From assembly GCA_016648135.1 (NCBI GenBank), contig JADDOH010010267.1:1-64000 (forward strand): DNA of 64,000 nucleotides. The letters run 5' to 3'. This stretch comes from Agrypnia vestita. Taxonomy: Eukaryota; Arthropoda; Insecta; Trichoptera; Phryganeidae. The notes beneath the pieces were generated by a model that did not search any database, had not been told where the DNA came from, and was given only the letters and a program-made list of their open reading frames with translations. Of this stretch, positions 43,501 through 55,261 are shown piece by piece (position 1 is the stretch's first letter; each line of letters starts with the position of its first letter). The translations under genes and the position numbers were made by a program.

Positions 43501-44295
43501 TTATTCTACAGCACCAATCTCTTATTCACACTATTTCGCAATCTATAAACGCTCCACTATCGCCTGTTAACGCTTTCTAGAAAATTCTGTTCGACTAACG
43601 CACGTGAGCACGCGTTTCGCTTTTTATTTCGCTCGGTATTCCAGACCGCGTCGGTAGAAACTACAAAATAAACTTCACCAACTACGCAGCGCTGGTTCCG
43701 CTTTTTATGCGAGATATGTTGGTTTTTCGAACCTCCCAGATTACTCTAGTGTTACGATACGATAATGATCCCGTCGCTTCTAGACGTTTGTAGACGTTTC
43801 TCGAATGTTATAGATAATTCCAGAGTGTGGTAGTGAGTTCCAGAATATACCAGAGACTTCGATCGTATTGTTGTTATCGACATATTGCTAAGAATTCTGT
43901 ACGTTAACTCTTACCATCTGTATACGAATTTAAAAAAATATATAGCAGTCGCTATATTTAACCATGATGCCGGATAGGGCTGGCTAACAAACATAACCAG
44001 ATGTCTACGAAATAAAAAACGAAAATCTGATAAGAACTACGCTATTTATATAGGATATTTTTATTAAAGGTATAGAACTTTACAATGAAACGAAACGTAT
44101 GAAAATCATGTTAATGGTCATGGTATTAACTTTATTGGAAAAATAATTTTATTATAAAATAATTATGATAAATTTTAAAATAAAATAGACTAAAGCGGAC
44201 ACTGTACTCACTCTAAAGCAACCGCTTTATATTAGCACGTATTCATTTACGTGTGCACTTTTTAAATAAAATCACATTAATATATAATTTGGTAT
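43501..44295. other. Unassigned sequence with scattered TTCnnGAA words
   Basis: TTCTAGAAAATTC at about 43577 and CTTCTAGACG at about 43780 resemble heat-shock-element half sites and the motifs at 53935-54467. No gene is recognised. Confidence 0.35.
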
Positions 44296-44650
44296 ATGTA
44301 TGCATATACTAAATTGATACATCGGAGAATGCTCCGGATACCCTGGACGGATATGGTCAGCAACACAAGAGTTCTTCAAAGAGCTAGAGTGAATAGAGAG
44401 TTGCTGACAAATATCAAAATCCGAAAGGTATCGTATTTGGGTCGTGTGCTCAGAGGAGAAAAATATGAATTGCTCCACCTGATTCTTGTGGGCAAGATAG
44501 AGGGTCGTAGAGGTGTTGGAAGGAGACAAATATCCTGGCTCCGCAATATACGCGACTGGACGGGCATAAGAAGTGTTGGAGAGCTGTTTCGTGCTGCCCA
44601 GGACAGGGACGCTTTCTCTCGGGTGATAGTCAACGTTGGGGGGACCTGAC
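44296..44650 (+). mobile_element. RTE-like LINE C-terminal fragment
   Basis: The open frame of 117 codons reads MLRIPWTDMVSNTRVLQR, NRELLTNIKIRKVSYLGR, VLRGEKYELLHLILVGK, IEGRRGVGRRQISWLRNI and GELFRAAQDRDAFSRVI. Intact to the stop, then a GAAGAAGAT tail. It is one of the best kept LINE ends in the window. Confidence 0.9.
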
Positions 44651-45110
44651 ATGACACCAAAAGAAGAAGATACATAAATTATATATATATAAATGAGCGG
44701 TTGTGTAGCAAGAAATGAAGCACTCTATACTATTACTATTATTTTAGAATTTTATTAATATTGATTATCGATTTAAGAACTTTGAAATTGTTATATATAT
44801 GTGTATGTATTTAGTGTCGATTTTTAATGGTATATTTTATTTTAACTATTTAACAGCTGTTCTTTTTCCTTTACTTCTTTTTTCTTTATTACTTTAATTA
44901 TTTCTCTTTTTCTTTTTTATATTTTCTCTTCATGTACAATATAACATATATGTTTTTTTCAAACTATATGGCGGACCAGGCCTTGCACTAAAAACCTGGT
45001 TACGCTGGAATAAACATTATTATTATTATTATTATATAAATTAATTACCAATACGCAAATGAATTATGTACCGTACCGTCGTTGTTTTAGTCAATTAGCG
45101 ATCGGTCCAC
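44651..45110. other. AT-rich intergenic sequence
   Basis: Includes a LINE-like 3' end with GGCGGACCAGGCCTTGCACT, TACGCTGGAATAAACATT and an (ATT)n run at 45015-45040. No gene. Confidence 0.45.
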
Positions 45111-45301
45111 TGGTCCACCGGGCATCTTGCTCTTGCAGAATCGCTCGGAGTCCATCTCTCGCCCATCCCGTGTCAGCAGCCTCAGTGCTGATCAGACCCT
45201 GGCGCGACTAACACATCCGCCCACCTGTGCCATTTGAAGTCAGTGCGATCTCTGTCACCTGCAACTCGCATCCCCCACCGAGGTTTACCTGTGAACTCAA
45301 C

Positions 45302-45347
45302 ATGAAGAGTATCTTGTGCGCAATCGTGCTCGTCTGTGCTGTGAATG
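45302..45347 (+). CDS. Candidate first coding exon: secretory signal peptide
   Basis: ATG at 45302 opens MKSILCAIVLVCAVN, a compact signal-peptide core with one Lys, then hydrophobic residues, and a small-residue region for cleavage. It is followed by a good donor G|GTAAAT (phase 1 after 45347). Upstream about 45110-45301 is richer in GC than its surroundings and could be 5' UTR and promoter; no TATA box is clear. The next exon was not found. A terminal-inverted-repeat element begins about 22 bases after the donor. It would be the start of an unidentified secreted-protein gene. Confidence 0.5.
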
Positions 45348-45369
45348 GTAAATATTTCTTAATTCAAGA

Positions 45370-46127
45370 CCCCATGGCAAGAAGCTGTTAACTAACATTT
45401 TTGTCAAAAATGTGTTAATAAGCCCTCTAAACTAAATAATGTACGCGCTTTCCATCGGAAATAAGTCCAGAACTTAAAAATAATTAAAATAAATGTTCAA
45501 ATCATAGGGATGAACATGTTAACTACGCTTTTTCATAAAAATCAAATCAGTTACTATGGGAAGATCATGTTATCTTCAGTAATAACATGTTCATGCCATC
45601 ATTCTGAAATTAACACGTCTTTTAATTTGATTGGAATATTTATGGAATGTATATTATAATATAAATTTTACACTGGAAGTACTGTCATATATTTGTTTTT
45701 ATTTGAAGACTATTATAAAATTTACTTATATAAATGGTACATATAATGTTTTGTATTATTAATTAACATGCCAGGAATTTTGTAATTTTGGATAATGGAT
45801 GGTAAAAACGGATGGCATTTGAAGGGTTGTTTGATGTTCGTGTTTTACCAATTTTAAAAAGGTGTTATTCTATTAAAAATGAGTTACAGAGGCGAAAAAA
45901 TGGTTGTTAACTACATTTTTTTTAGGGAAAATTGGTATATTTTTATTTTTTTTGTGCATAAATGCGTTTTTTTTTACTTTGTAAATACTTTTTTGATATT
46001 TTAGTGACATAAATCAATAAAAATTAATCTTGAATTAGCAATAAAACATATTTTTCAAAGGCGAAATGCAAATGTCTAATTATCTCAAAATAACTTGAAT
46101 CTTAGTTAACAACTTCTTGCCACTGGG
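45370..46127. mobile_element. Non-autonomous element with CCCATGGCAAGAAGCTGTTA termini, copy 1
   Basis: CCCATGGCAAGAAGCTGTTA at the left is inverted as TTAACAACTTCTTGCCACTGGG at the right. The interior matches 62251-62910 closely (TTCATGCCATCATTCTGAAA, TGTTCGTGTTTTACCA). Confidence 0.8.
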
Positions 46128-47150
46128 TTTTCAATTGTTACATCATCCCCTTGGAGCATTATCGCTTCTAGCTTCCACCCTCCACCTCTAAGGAGTGTCC
46201 TTGCCAAGTATTATCGAGATTACTCATTATGATCATAATATGTGTGATATAAAAGCAAGTGTAGCAATATCCAAAAAATTAAAAAATGTTTTGAATATAG
46301 TCACCGAGGTTTATTAATTTAAAATGTAACTTATATCGAATACGAAAAATTCATTCCCTTTAATATAAATCAAATACAATTAAAAAATCTTCCAATTCCA
46401 ATTGGAATTTCTGCAGGGTTTTTATCATTTTATTGAACTTCTATTGAAACGAATGAATTTTCCTTAATCGATATATGTTACTGTAATGATAGTTCAATGT
46501 TTTGCAAAAAATATGAAACCAAACTGTGATATTGCAAAACTCCATAACAATTCAGATGAGGTCATGGCTGCTTGAACATGTTCGACTCATAATCAAGGCA
46601 AAAGTGTCAAAGTTTAAAAATGTATTTTTTGACCTATCTTTAAGATGTTGCTACATTGTCCATGAGACGCGTTCACAAAATATTCACAAAAATGACGCTA
46701 CGTTTTGTAGAATAATAAATCTATTTCTGATTTCGCGTACTTATACAATATAATAACATCGTGCGTTTTATTTGTACCCACATCAATAGTTGTTTTTTTA
46801 ATACTAAAAGCGTAAATACTACATATTTGAGTGTTATTTCCTAAACTATTAGGAAGTTTGGCATGATTGTAACACAGTTTTAAATAGAAAATTATTGTCA
46901 GAATTTTGATACAATAACGTTCATTTTGATTAAATTGAGAATAATGCTCTATTATTCCAAGATTTGTTTCAATATTTTATTTATTTAACCCATTTGCATC
47001 TCAAATTTATAATAATATTGTGAATAATTTTACAATTAAATTGTGAGGCCCATACAAGTAAATTTCAGTATATATACTCGTAAAGGCAAACAGACATACT
47101 TTACAAGTATTTTTTAACATAATTTACAATTAACAGTAAGTTAAATAGGA
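46128..47150. other. AT-rich sequence with MITE A and D scraps
   Basis: 46250-46320 is a terminus of MITE D (GATATAAAAGCAAGTG, AATATCCAAAAAATTAAAA). 46370-46620 is a degenerate MITE A piece. The remainder has no feature. Confidence 0.5.
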
Positions 47151-47189
47151 ATGAAATGCTTTTACACAGTAAGATTAATTCTACATATA

Positions 47190-47400
47190 ATAATTTCGTT
47201 GTCTGTCTGTCTACGTGTAAAGTCCGTAATTTCGTTCAAATTCACGGCTAAAAAAACGAAATTAAACGGCTGGAGATGGGGCTTGAACCCCGGGCCAGCT
47301 AACCCAAACCAGTCGCTGAACGCACGTTGCTACCGTCGCGCCGCCTCTCCGTGGACCGTCAAAAATATACTAGGGCTTAGCAAAGACGCGAAACATTTTG
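47190..47400 (-). mobile_element. tRNA-derived SINE, reverse copy
   Basis: On the minus strand the order is a head with GGGTTAGCTGGCCCGGGG, box B GGTTCAAGCCCC, GTTTTTTTAGCCGTGAATTT, AACGAAATTACGGACTTTAC and AGACAGACAGACAACG. It is the same family as 55985-56165. Confidence 0.75.
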
Positions 47401-48100
47401 TACCTTGGCTGGTTCGTATCATAATTCGTACACATATTATATTTATATTTTTTTACATTGAACGTGTTTTATCAGTAGCTACACCAGAGTGTTAAAAATA
47501 TATCGACATTAGAAATTTAGGATACTCATTCTCCATCATTCAACCGTAGATTCCATCAAGAGTGTAAGATTTTCCTTCAGAATCATTCAACAAATCGACA
47601 TGTTTTAACCGGTCGGGTGCCGGCCGTACGTGACGCGGAATGTACCCTGTCTGCCGCGCAATTTCGCCAAATTGCTGTTTTTTACCCTTTTGTGATGTTT
47701 ATATTCATGTAAAAATCAAGAACAATCGCTAAGTAGTTGCAGTTACTGGTTTCTCAATATACAGACTTCAATAATTACTTATATTTCAATAATTACTAGT
47801 ACAATAATGACTTATTCATTAAATATGAAAATAAAATTTACGAAATTTACTGTCAGAAATGTACGCACATGTTTATCGAATAAAACCATGGAAGCAATAA
47901 CACTAAAGATATTGTATTTCAATATCTTCGTTCTAAATATATCAAAGAATATAAAAATACTTAATTTTAACACTTTTTTATTTAAAAATTTTTTTATCAG
48001 ATAAATAACACAATTAATGCGCGGTTCGAAGTCGACATTTGGAATGATTTTTGTCCGGTTTGCGCGGCAAATGAGGTTACTTGACAAATAGAACTCGTTT
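47401..48100. other. AT-rich sequence, nothing supported
   Basis: GGTCGGGTGCCGGCCGTACG at 47611 is a short GC-rich block; a related GACACCCGACCGGTTAAC lies at 48780. No gene. Confidence 0.4.
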
Positions 48101-48109
48101 ATTCATTCA

Positions 48110-48500
48110 AAAACTTGAGATGCAACCAATGATGAGCCATCCAATACCATCAAATACGTCTCCTACATCCATTAACACTTAAAAGAGAATACTCCGACAT
48201 AATGTTCTTAGTAAAATTAATCTCTGACAAAATCAACTGTCCATATCTACTGGAGAAGATTAGTATCAGGATCCCTAAGTACTCAACACGACAGTCGCAT
48301 CCTTTCTCAATTCCGAGACACCATACGAGATCGCAAGGGAATTTTAAGAGCGAGTAGGTCCTGTAACGAGCTAACGAACCGCACAAGTATTGATATATTC
48401 AATGTGAATTCAAGTATTATTAAGAATGCGATGTTTGGGAGAGGGCTGTTCTAAAAACTAATTTAAAAATTGTTGTCATACTTTGTTTATTTCACTTTTC
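48110..48500 (+). mobile_element. Jockey-like LINE 3' fragment
   Basis: One + frame reads DKINCPYLLEKISIRIPKYS, TRQSHPFSIPRHHTRSQG, resembling the end of a non-LTR reverse transcriptase ORF. A following TTTTCTCTTGTTTTATTG region could be 3' UTR. Frameshifts occur. Confidence 0.5.
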
Positions 48501-49310
48501 TCTTGTTTTATTGTTATATAATTGGTTAGATTAGCGTTTAAGATCTCAAATTACATTGGTATATTGAGTCGTTCATAGTTGAGCTCCAGTAGAATATTTC
48601 AAGATTGTTTCTTCGATTTATTGTACTGTGAACTTGTGAATACTCTAAACAAATAAATAAATAAGCTTTAAAAACCCAAAAACGCAGGTAAAATAGGCCT
48701 AATTCGCATACGTGTCTAGGGAGCGCGGATCTGCGCTCGGCACATAGGGGATACAAAAGTTTTCGCGCAGATATGCGCTCCGACACCCGACCGGTTAACG
48801 ATTTTTTTTGGGAATTTGTAGTATGGTTTTGCATTTCTCCTATTCTTGTATTTCATTGCCATTTCGATTGGTAATTCGATCCATTAGTAACAGTTCATCA
48901 AGTGATGCAGCCACGGGATGTGGCGTTTTCCGACGCATCTCTTTCCACTTTTCCCTGCATGATGAGTTCGTTCAGACCATTATAGTATAGTATAGACAGA
49001 CAGACGTATTATAATATAGACACGTTATTCCCATACTAGTCGGCTTTCATATGTAGCAAATATCGCATTGAAAGAGACAACAAATCACATAATCAAGTAA
49101 TCACGTAAAAATCAGGTAATTTGATGTCACGGTGACTGAAATAACATACTCATTCTTACAATAGTGTACTATACTCTGATCCTTTTCCCCCAGGTCAAAA
49201 GGTGTCTTATTCTATGGTGAACCTTTACTCTTAGTTCAAACCTCTACAAGCCCCCAAGTAAGACCTAATATATATGATATACTATCCGTTGACCTAATAT
49301 CGGCCCGATT
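48501..49310. other. No supported gene
   Basis: An AAATAAATAAATAAGC run at about 48650. The minus frame around 48830-48990 has KWKEMRRKTPHPVAASLDEL-like text that I cannot assign to a family. Confidence 0.35.
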
Positions 49311-49966
49311 CTGAAAATAACAATGTCTGGATCTTTAAGATCTTTATCCCAACACTTAATAGACGATAATAAAAATTAAAAATGACCAGAGCGGATTTTG
49401 TAATTCTACGGCTCAAATACACTGCATTTAAAGATGATATAAGAAAGATTGTTTCTCACAAATGTATTAATTTCTTCATCCACAGCGTCCAGATGAAATA
49501 TCATGGCTAAACTTGTCATGACCGCGTTCGGCGTTACCGCGTATTCAAATCTTCCCATCTTGACATTTTTTGACAGATATGTCTGGATCTTTAAGATCTT
49601 TATCCCAACACTTAATAGACGATAAGAAAAATTAAAAATAAACGAGACATAGCTTTACGTCGGTTTTTGTTTCTGTAAGTTTCTACATGAGATAGATATA
49701 GAGGGAGGGAGAAAGATGTTATCTGTCAAATGTCAAGATAGGAATATTTGAATACGCGGTAACGCGGTCATGACAAGTTTAGCCATGATATTTCACCAGG
49801 ACGCTGTGGATGAAGAAATTAATACGTTTATAAGAAACAATTTTTCTTATATCAGTGTATTTGAGCCGTAGAATTATAAAATCCGCTCTGGACATTTTAA
49901 ATTTTTATTATCGTCTATTAAGTGTTGGGATAAAGATCTTAAAGATCCAGACATTGTTATTTTCAG
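49311..49966. mobile_element. Large fold-back element with an extra arm copy in the loop
   Basis: CTGAAAATAACAATGTCTGG at the left is exactly mirrored by CCAGACATTGTTATTTTCAG at the right. Arms of about 250 bases include CACAGCGTCCAGATGAAATA and CATGACCGCGTTCGGCGTTA. The outer 65 bases (ATGTCTGGATCTTTAAGATC...) occur a third time, direct, at about 49577-49640. Confidence 0.88.
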
Positions 49967-50079
49967 AATACGGATGTATATATGATATACTGTTAAAAAA
50001 TTGGACATGTGTGTATTTGTGAACCCCCAGGTTTTCGCGAAATTACCTTCATTTTGAGTTGCCAAGATTTCACGCTTGT

Positions 50080-50340
50080 AACGTATCTACAGTTTATCAT
50101 ATCATTGGTTCAGACTATATTTTGGTCCTCTCATAATGTGTCCGAGATACTCCAGCTTTCTTGTCTTGATAGTTCGCAGCACTTCTCGGTCTTTTTCCAT
50201 ACGCTGGAGGACTTCATCAGCCACTCTGTCAACCCAGGAGGCTTTCAGTATGCGTGTGTGGAGCCACTTCTAAAAGACCTCGACTTTACTCATCACGGTT
50301 TAGTGTCCATACGGTTTGCGCTATCGTCAGAGAAGAAGAA
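50080..50340 (-). mobile_element. RTE-like LINE C-terminal scrap
   Basis: The minus strand gives RILKASWVDRVADEVLQRM, EKDREVLRTIKTRKLEYL and GHIMRGPKYSL, with a gap relative to 44296-44650 and a preceding stop. Confidence 0.8.
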
Positions 50341-51130
50341 TTACCTGTATTTTTTAATAAATTATGTTTAAACCTGGCCATTATGCATCTTAAACAGCAC
50401 GCAATGGTGCAAAACCAGTAGATGAAGAGGGTCGAGGGCATTCGGTCACTGTTGAACACTAAGAATTGAAAGCTGGAAATTAGAAAGTTGGAAAAAATAG
50501 TGCTTGTACTTATTTACGCGCCGTAGAAGTTATACTTCTACAAACAAAAACTTTTTTTAAAAAACGATCGAAAGATTCGTGAACCCGCATGTAAACAGAT
50601 TCTGACAGCTGAAAATAAATCATTATGGCGTCGTTATTGAGACGTTGTTCCTTTCCAAAAAAACGCGTGCATTTGCAACGTGTACACGTGCAAAAAAAGT
50701 CCAAGTACCTACCCATGTTAACCTCATGTTTTATCGATTTTCGGCCTAAAACGGTTCCGCATTCAAAAGTTTCGAAATTATCAACTTTGACAGCCGCATT
50801 GAATGTCTATCGAATGAATTAGTTTTTTTTTAAACGAACATCTGACAATTACGTCGATTTTGCAATTAATAATTTCTCGAATATCACTTTTAATCGTTTT
50901 AGGCACAAACAAAAAGTTTCTTAAAAAACGATCGAAACATTCGTGAACTCGCGTGTAAACCTAATCTAACAGCTGACAAGAATTCAATACGGTGTTGTTA
51001 ATCCTGGTATCGCACTTCCGCTACGTGCTGCCTACGCAACTTCCGTTACAATGAAAAATTTGCCTTGAATGCGAAGTATAATTTCAAAAATACATGAAAA
51101 CCAATCACCTCTGCAGTATTGCCTGCCCAA
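50341..51130. other. Internally duplicated unassigned sequence
   Basis: AAACGATCGAAAGATTCGTG at about 50560 recurs as AAACGATCGAAACATTCGTG at 50927. GTTTTAGGCACAAACAAAAAG near 50898 also echoes the first block. No domain is seen. Confidence 0.4.
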
Positions 51131-51132
51131 CG

Positions 51133-51545
51133 TAACTTGGCGTGCGGCAGATTGGAACTATAACCCGCCCCGCCCGCACCCGGCGGCAACCCCTCGCCCT
51201 GTCATTCAGTTCAATTTTGTATTTGCTCGGGAGCTGTGACATCTTGATTACCAATATACGCTGAATTATTATGCCCAAAACATCCTAAACAGTCCGGAAT
51301 GGTGCAAGAACATGCGCCAATGAAGTATTAAAGTTTTGCGAAGCTGAAAGAGCGAATAATGGACCGATATTACCGTCTGATAGTTTGACAGATAGAGCGG
51401 CCGTCACGGAGCGCGCTGTTACCCGACCAAATTTATATTGACACTGGTCACCGGACATTCAGTACATTATGTATTGTGTAATAAATTTACAACCTGGCAT
51501 CTTCTGATTCGCGACAGGGGCGACCTCCCTCGCACGCCAAGTTAT
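51133..51545. mobile_element. MITE with TAACTTGGCGTGCG termini, copy 2
   Basis: GTAACTTGGCGTGCGG to CTCGCACGCCAAGTTAT. The interior is nearly the same as 36439-36804, with an added segment near 51440-51515 that is also found in the reversed copy at 60220-60290. Confidence 0.85.
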
Positions 51546-51574
51546 CGTGATACGTCTATAGCCGCGAAGCCCGC

Positions 51575-53340
51575 GAATGACATAAGCATGCTCATAATAA
51601 GCAGGCCTGTTCACACATGCTCCAAAGATACCCCTTCTCATGGTGAATGACAGTGGCATGCTCATTACTAGCAATGTGCGTACACACATGCCAAGGTCTA
51701 AAGAAAGTCGATACTGCTCATGCTCACGTGCCACTAATAAGCATGTGTATCAGTAGCTTATCGGATTGTTATAAGACGAAAAAAAATGACGTCTAGAGCC
51801 TTTAGATGATGACGGAGAGTGATATAACGATTAGAGTTCTGGTGCAATGTTGTTTCAACCTTAAGACCGTGTTGCCCACATACGAAATGCACAAATTACC
51901 ATACGCTAAAAACACCTCACTTAAAAATATTATCGCTTTCACTTTTTCGTCTTGACAATATTATTTTTTCACGGAGGTTGCGCAACGCGTCGGAGCTGCG
52001 GAGCTCATCCATTATTCATGGAGACTTCTTCGCCATTCTTCGAGTGCTGAGCGCGGACAATATTCAAATGTCAGGCGATATAATAAGCGGGCATTAATTA
52101 GCGGGTATTATGGTTTACGATTTACTGGAAGGTGATTAATATCTGTGTACGCGTACGGAGATGAGAATATATTAAGAACGCCAGATCACACAATCAGGGC
52201 CGGTCTTATAGACGTCCGTTAGTTAAATTTCAGACCAAATAAACCGAAATTTGATACAAACATCATTTTTTTCGTCTTATAACAATCCGATAACATATGA
52301 AATGCACTAATTTTAGACCTTGCTTATTAGTGGCGTGTACGCACATTGCTAGTAATGAGCATGCTAATGTCATTCACCACGAGAAGGGGTGTCTTCGGAG
52401 CATGTGTGAACAGGCTTGCTTATATGAGCATGCTTATGTCATTCGCGGCTAGTATCGATTATCAATGCGATCTTCTCAGTTCGCGACAGATGAAACAAAT
52501 ATGGCGCGTTGGGGAGATGACAAAACATTACTTTTCGTGACTTATTATAGGAATCACGAATGTCTGTAGAATACTCGGTCATCGCTATGTAAAAATAATA
52601 TAGCAAGAACAAGAAATAATCTTTATGACACTTTATTAAAAGACATGAATGATTCAAATCATACAACTAAAATCAAAAATGTGCGGATGGAAACTCGGGA
52701 ACTGTTTTGATTTATTGGTTCACTTGAATTTTCTATTCTAGTTTGCAATGATTCCATTTTGAACAAGAGCGTTTCTATTATATGACAAGAGCATGCCAGT
52801 AATACGCATGTGTGTTTGATTAAACTCAGGAACTGTTTTGATTTATTGGTTCACTTGAATTTTCTATTTCAGTTTGCAATGTTTCAATTTTGAACTAGAG
52901 TTCCTCTCTATTCTATGACAAGAGCATGCCAGTAATAAGCATTTGTATTTGATTAAATCCTTTGTTTTGATTTATTGGTTCACTTGAATTTTCTATTCTA
53001 GTTTGCAATGATTCCATTTTGAACAAGAGCGTTTCTATTTTATGACAAGAACACGCCAGTAATAAGCATGTGTATTAGATTAAACCCGGGAACTGTTTTG
53101 ATTTATTGGTTCACTTGAATTTTCTATTTCAGTGTGCAAAGTTTTAATTTTGAACTAGAGTTCCTCTTTATTCCATGACAACAGCATGCCACAATTAAGC
53201 ATGTGTGTTTGATTGTTAGCTTTGAGCATGCTTAAAATAAGCATGCTAATAATGAGCAAGTGTGTGCAGTTGTAAGGGCATGCTTATTTTGAGCATGCTA
53301 ATGAGCATGTCAGTAATAAGCATGTGCACTGTACCTCATC
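51575..53340. mobile_element. AGCATGCTTATT repeat complex, right-hand copy, with tandem 130-bp units
   Basis: 51575-51755 and 52296-52455 are inverted arms (GACATAAGCATGCTCAT, GTGCCACTAATAAGCATG). Then four units of about 126-131 bases start near 52699, 52829, 52963 and 53088 (GTTTTGATTTATTGGTTCAC, TGACAAGAGCATGCCAGTAA). It ends with dense AGCATGCT words at 53220-53320. An unrelated MITE is nested at 51758-52293. Confidence 0.78.
51758..52293. mobile_element. MITE nested in the AGCATGC complex
   Basis: TTATCGGATTGTTATAAGAC at the left mirrors GTCTTATAACAATCCGATAA at the right, extended by GAAAAAAATGATG. It is 536 bases, without a transposase. Confidence 0.82.
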
Positions 53341-53925
53341 TGTCCCTTTTAATAAAATAAATCGAACGAGTATTCCCATGGACCATTTCAACGAGATGAT
53401 AAGACGTTGATATATGTCTCAGAGGGTTCCGCGACATTAGATCCACCGACATGATGAGAAAAATTAAAATTTCGAAAATGTTTTTGAAGTTATTCTTCTT
53501 TAGGCCCGTTTAGAGGGACATTTTCACACCAGAAGATTTCTTCCGTATTGCGTGAATTTAAATTTTGCAGCTATTTAGAAATACATTCCACAATGTGTGT
53601 GCCTTTTAGTGAGGAGATGCGCGCAGAACCTGTTAGGATTTCATTGTCCTTGATTGTAATATTGTAGAGATATCTGTGCGTGCGGCCGCTGTTAGCGAAA
53701 TATCAATATGAGATGTTATATTACCTGTAAAGCACATCTTCGTATGTAAACAGCCTCCCAAGGCTGCTGCATTGTGCAAGTATGTACATAAGTAATTTAT
53801 GTACTTTTACATGCCGGTTCCCAAAGAATAAGTGTTGACTTATTTATATCCGACACTCATCATATAGTAATAACGACGTTTATAAAGATTAGTAGATTGT
53901 TAGTACACTGTTTGGATCGTCATAG
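53341..53925. other. No supported gene
   Basis: ACTTTTACATGCCGGTTCCC at about 53805 is a scrap of the SINE family seen at 36190 and 57890. Confidence 0.4.
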
Positions 53926-53934
53926 AACTTTCGC

Positions 53935-53998
53935 GAACCTTCTAGAACATTCTTCTTCCAGAACTTTCAATTATCGAATGTATATGAACCTTCTAGAC
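53935..53998. promoter_or_regulatory. Heat-shock-element-like cluster 1
   Basis: From 53935, GAA-CC-TTC-TA-GAA-CA-TTC are four contiguous 5-bp alternating units. From 53956, TTC-CA-GAA-CT-TTC are three more. From 53986, GAA-CC-TTC-TA-GA follows. Arrays of inverted nGAAn units are the binding site of heat shock factor. No gene start is recognised beside them. They may belong to a retroelement promoter. Confidence 0.5.
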
Positions 53999-54403
53999 AC
54001 ACCGATACATTCCGCCACTCAGTTTAGAACGTTATATTATAACGCTTATATTATATTACTAGTTTCAATATCTTCACCGGATTAACTGAGACCGACCATC
54101 ATCATACACACACCACAGCCAAACTCTCATCACTCTTTACACATACCCCCATATCTGTATACAACGTCACGCACAGAATACACACGCACTCCACTCAGCC
54201 ACAATCCCATACACCTCACTCCACTTCCCCCTCTAACTCCCACTCCTATCCCTCTATTTAATATATGTTCTCTCTATTGCTTGATTTAACATTCTATGCC
54301 GTGGACCTCTATAATTGGTCTACGAATTACCCAATACGTTATGTATTATTATAATAAATTGTATACTGTTGAGATTCCCAAAATAAAAAAATAAAACTTT
54401 TGG

Positions 54404-54467
54404 GAACCTTTCTAGAACCTTCTCCTTCCAGAACTTTCTAGAGCAGGTTTTTCCGGAACCTTCTAGA
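54404..54467. promoter_or_regulatory. Heat-shock-element-like cluster 2
   Basis: TTC-TA-GAA-CC-TTC (54410-54422), TTC-CA-GAA-CT-TTC-TA-GA (54426-54442) and TTC-CG-GAA-CC-TTC-TA-GA (54451-54467). The whole block is a diverged direct copy of 53935-53998, and both are followed by (G/A)(T/C)ACACCGA-like text. The copies could be the ends of an LTR element. Confidence 0.5.
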
Positions 54468-54662
54468 GTCACCGACACAGTCGGCGCGCCTATTTTGAAA
54501 CAATCTGAAGCATTTGCGGCCTTCCCATAACAAAGCAATGCGCTAGAAAGCACATTTTCGTCACCCACCCCCACCAAACTCGCATATTTTCGATGTGACA
54601 CCAAGGGCTATCCACTACCATAACCATTGGTGGGTGGTTGTGGCTGGTTGTGGAGAAACTTG

Positions 54663-55261
54663 NNNNNNNNNNNNNNNNNNNNNNNNNNNNNNNNNNNNNN
54701 NNNNNNNNNNNNNNNNNNNNNNNNNNNNNNNNNNNNNNNNNNNNNNNNNNNNNNNNNNNNNNNNNNNNNNNNNNNNNNNNNNNNNNNNNNNNNNNNNNNN
54801 NNNNNNNNNNNNNNNNNNNNNNNNNNNNNNNNNNNNNNNNNNNNNNNNNNNNNNNNNNNNNNNNNNNNNNNNNNNNNNNNNNNNNNNNNNNNNNNNNNNN
54901 NNNNNNNNNNNNNNNNNNNNNNNNNNNNNNNNNNNNNNNNNNNNNNNNNNNNNNNNNNNNNNNNNNNNNNNNNNNNNNNNNNNNNNNNNNNNNNNNNNNN
55001 NNNNNNNNNNNNNNNNNNNNNNNNNNNNNNNNNNNNNNNNNNNNNNNNNNNNNNNNNNNNNNNNNNNNNNNNNNNNNNNNNNNNNNNNNNNNNNNNNNNN
55101 NNNNNNNNNNNNNNNNNNNNNNNNNNNNNNNNNNNNNNNNNNNNNNNNNNNNNNNNNNNNNNNNNNNNNNNNNNNNNNNNNNNNNNNNNNNNNNNNNNNN
55201 NNNNNNNNNNNNNNNNNNNNNNNNNNNNNNNNNNNNNNNNNNNNNNNNNNNNNNNNNNNNN
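54663..55261. other. Assembly gap, 599 Ns
   Basis: A run of N only. Open frames reported through it are artefacts. The true length and content are unknown. Confidence 0.99.

Noticed and set aside
48808..48990. Possible DNA-binding domain on the minus strand near 48830-48990
   Set aside because: The wording looked protein-like (KWKEMRRK) but stops flank it closely and no family signature could be confirmed.
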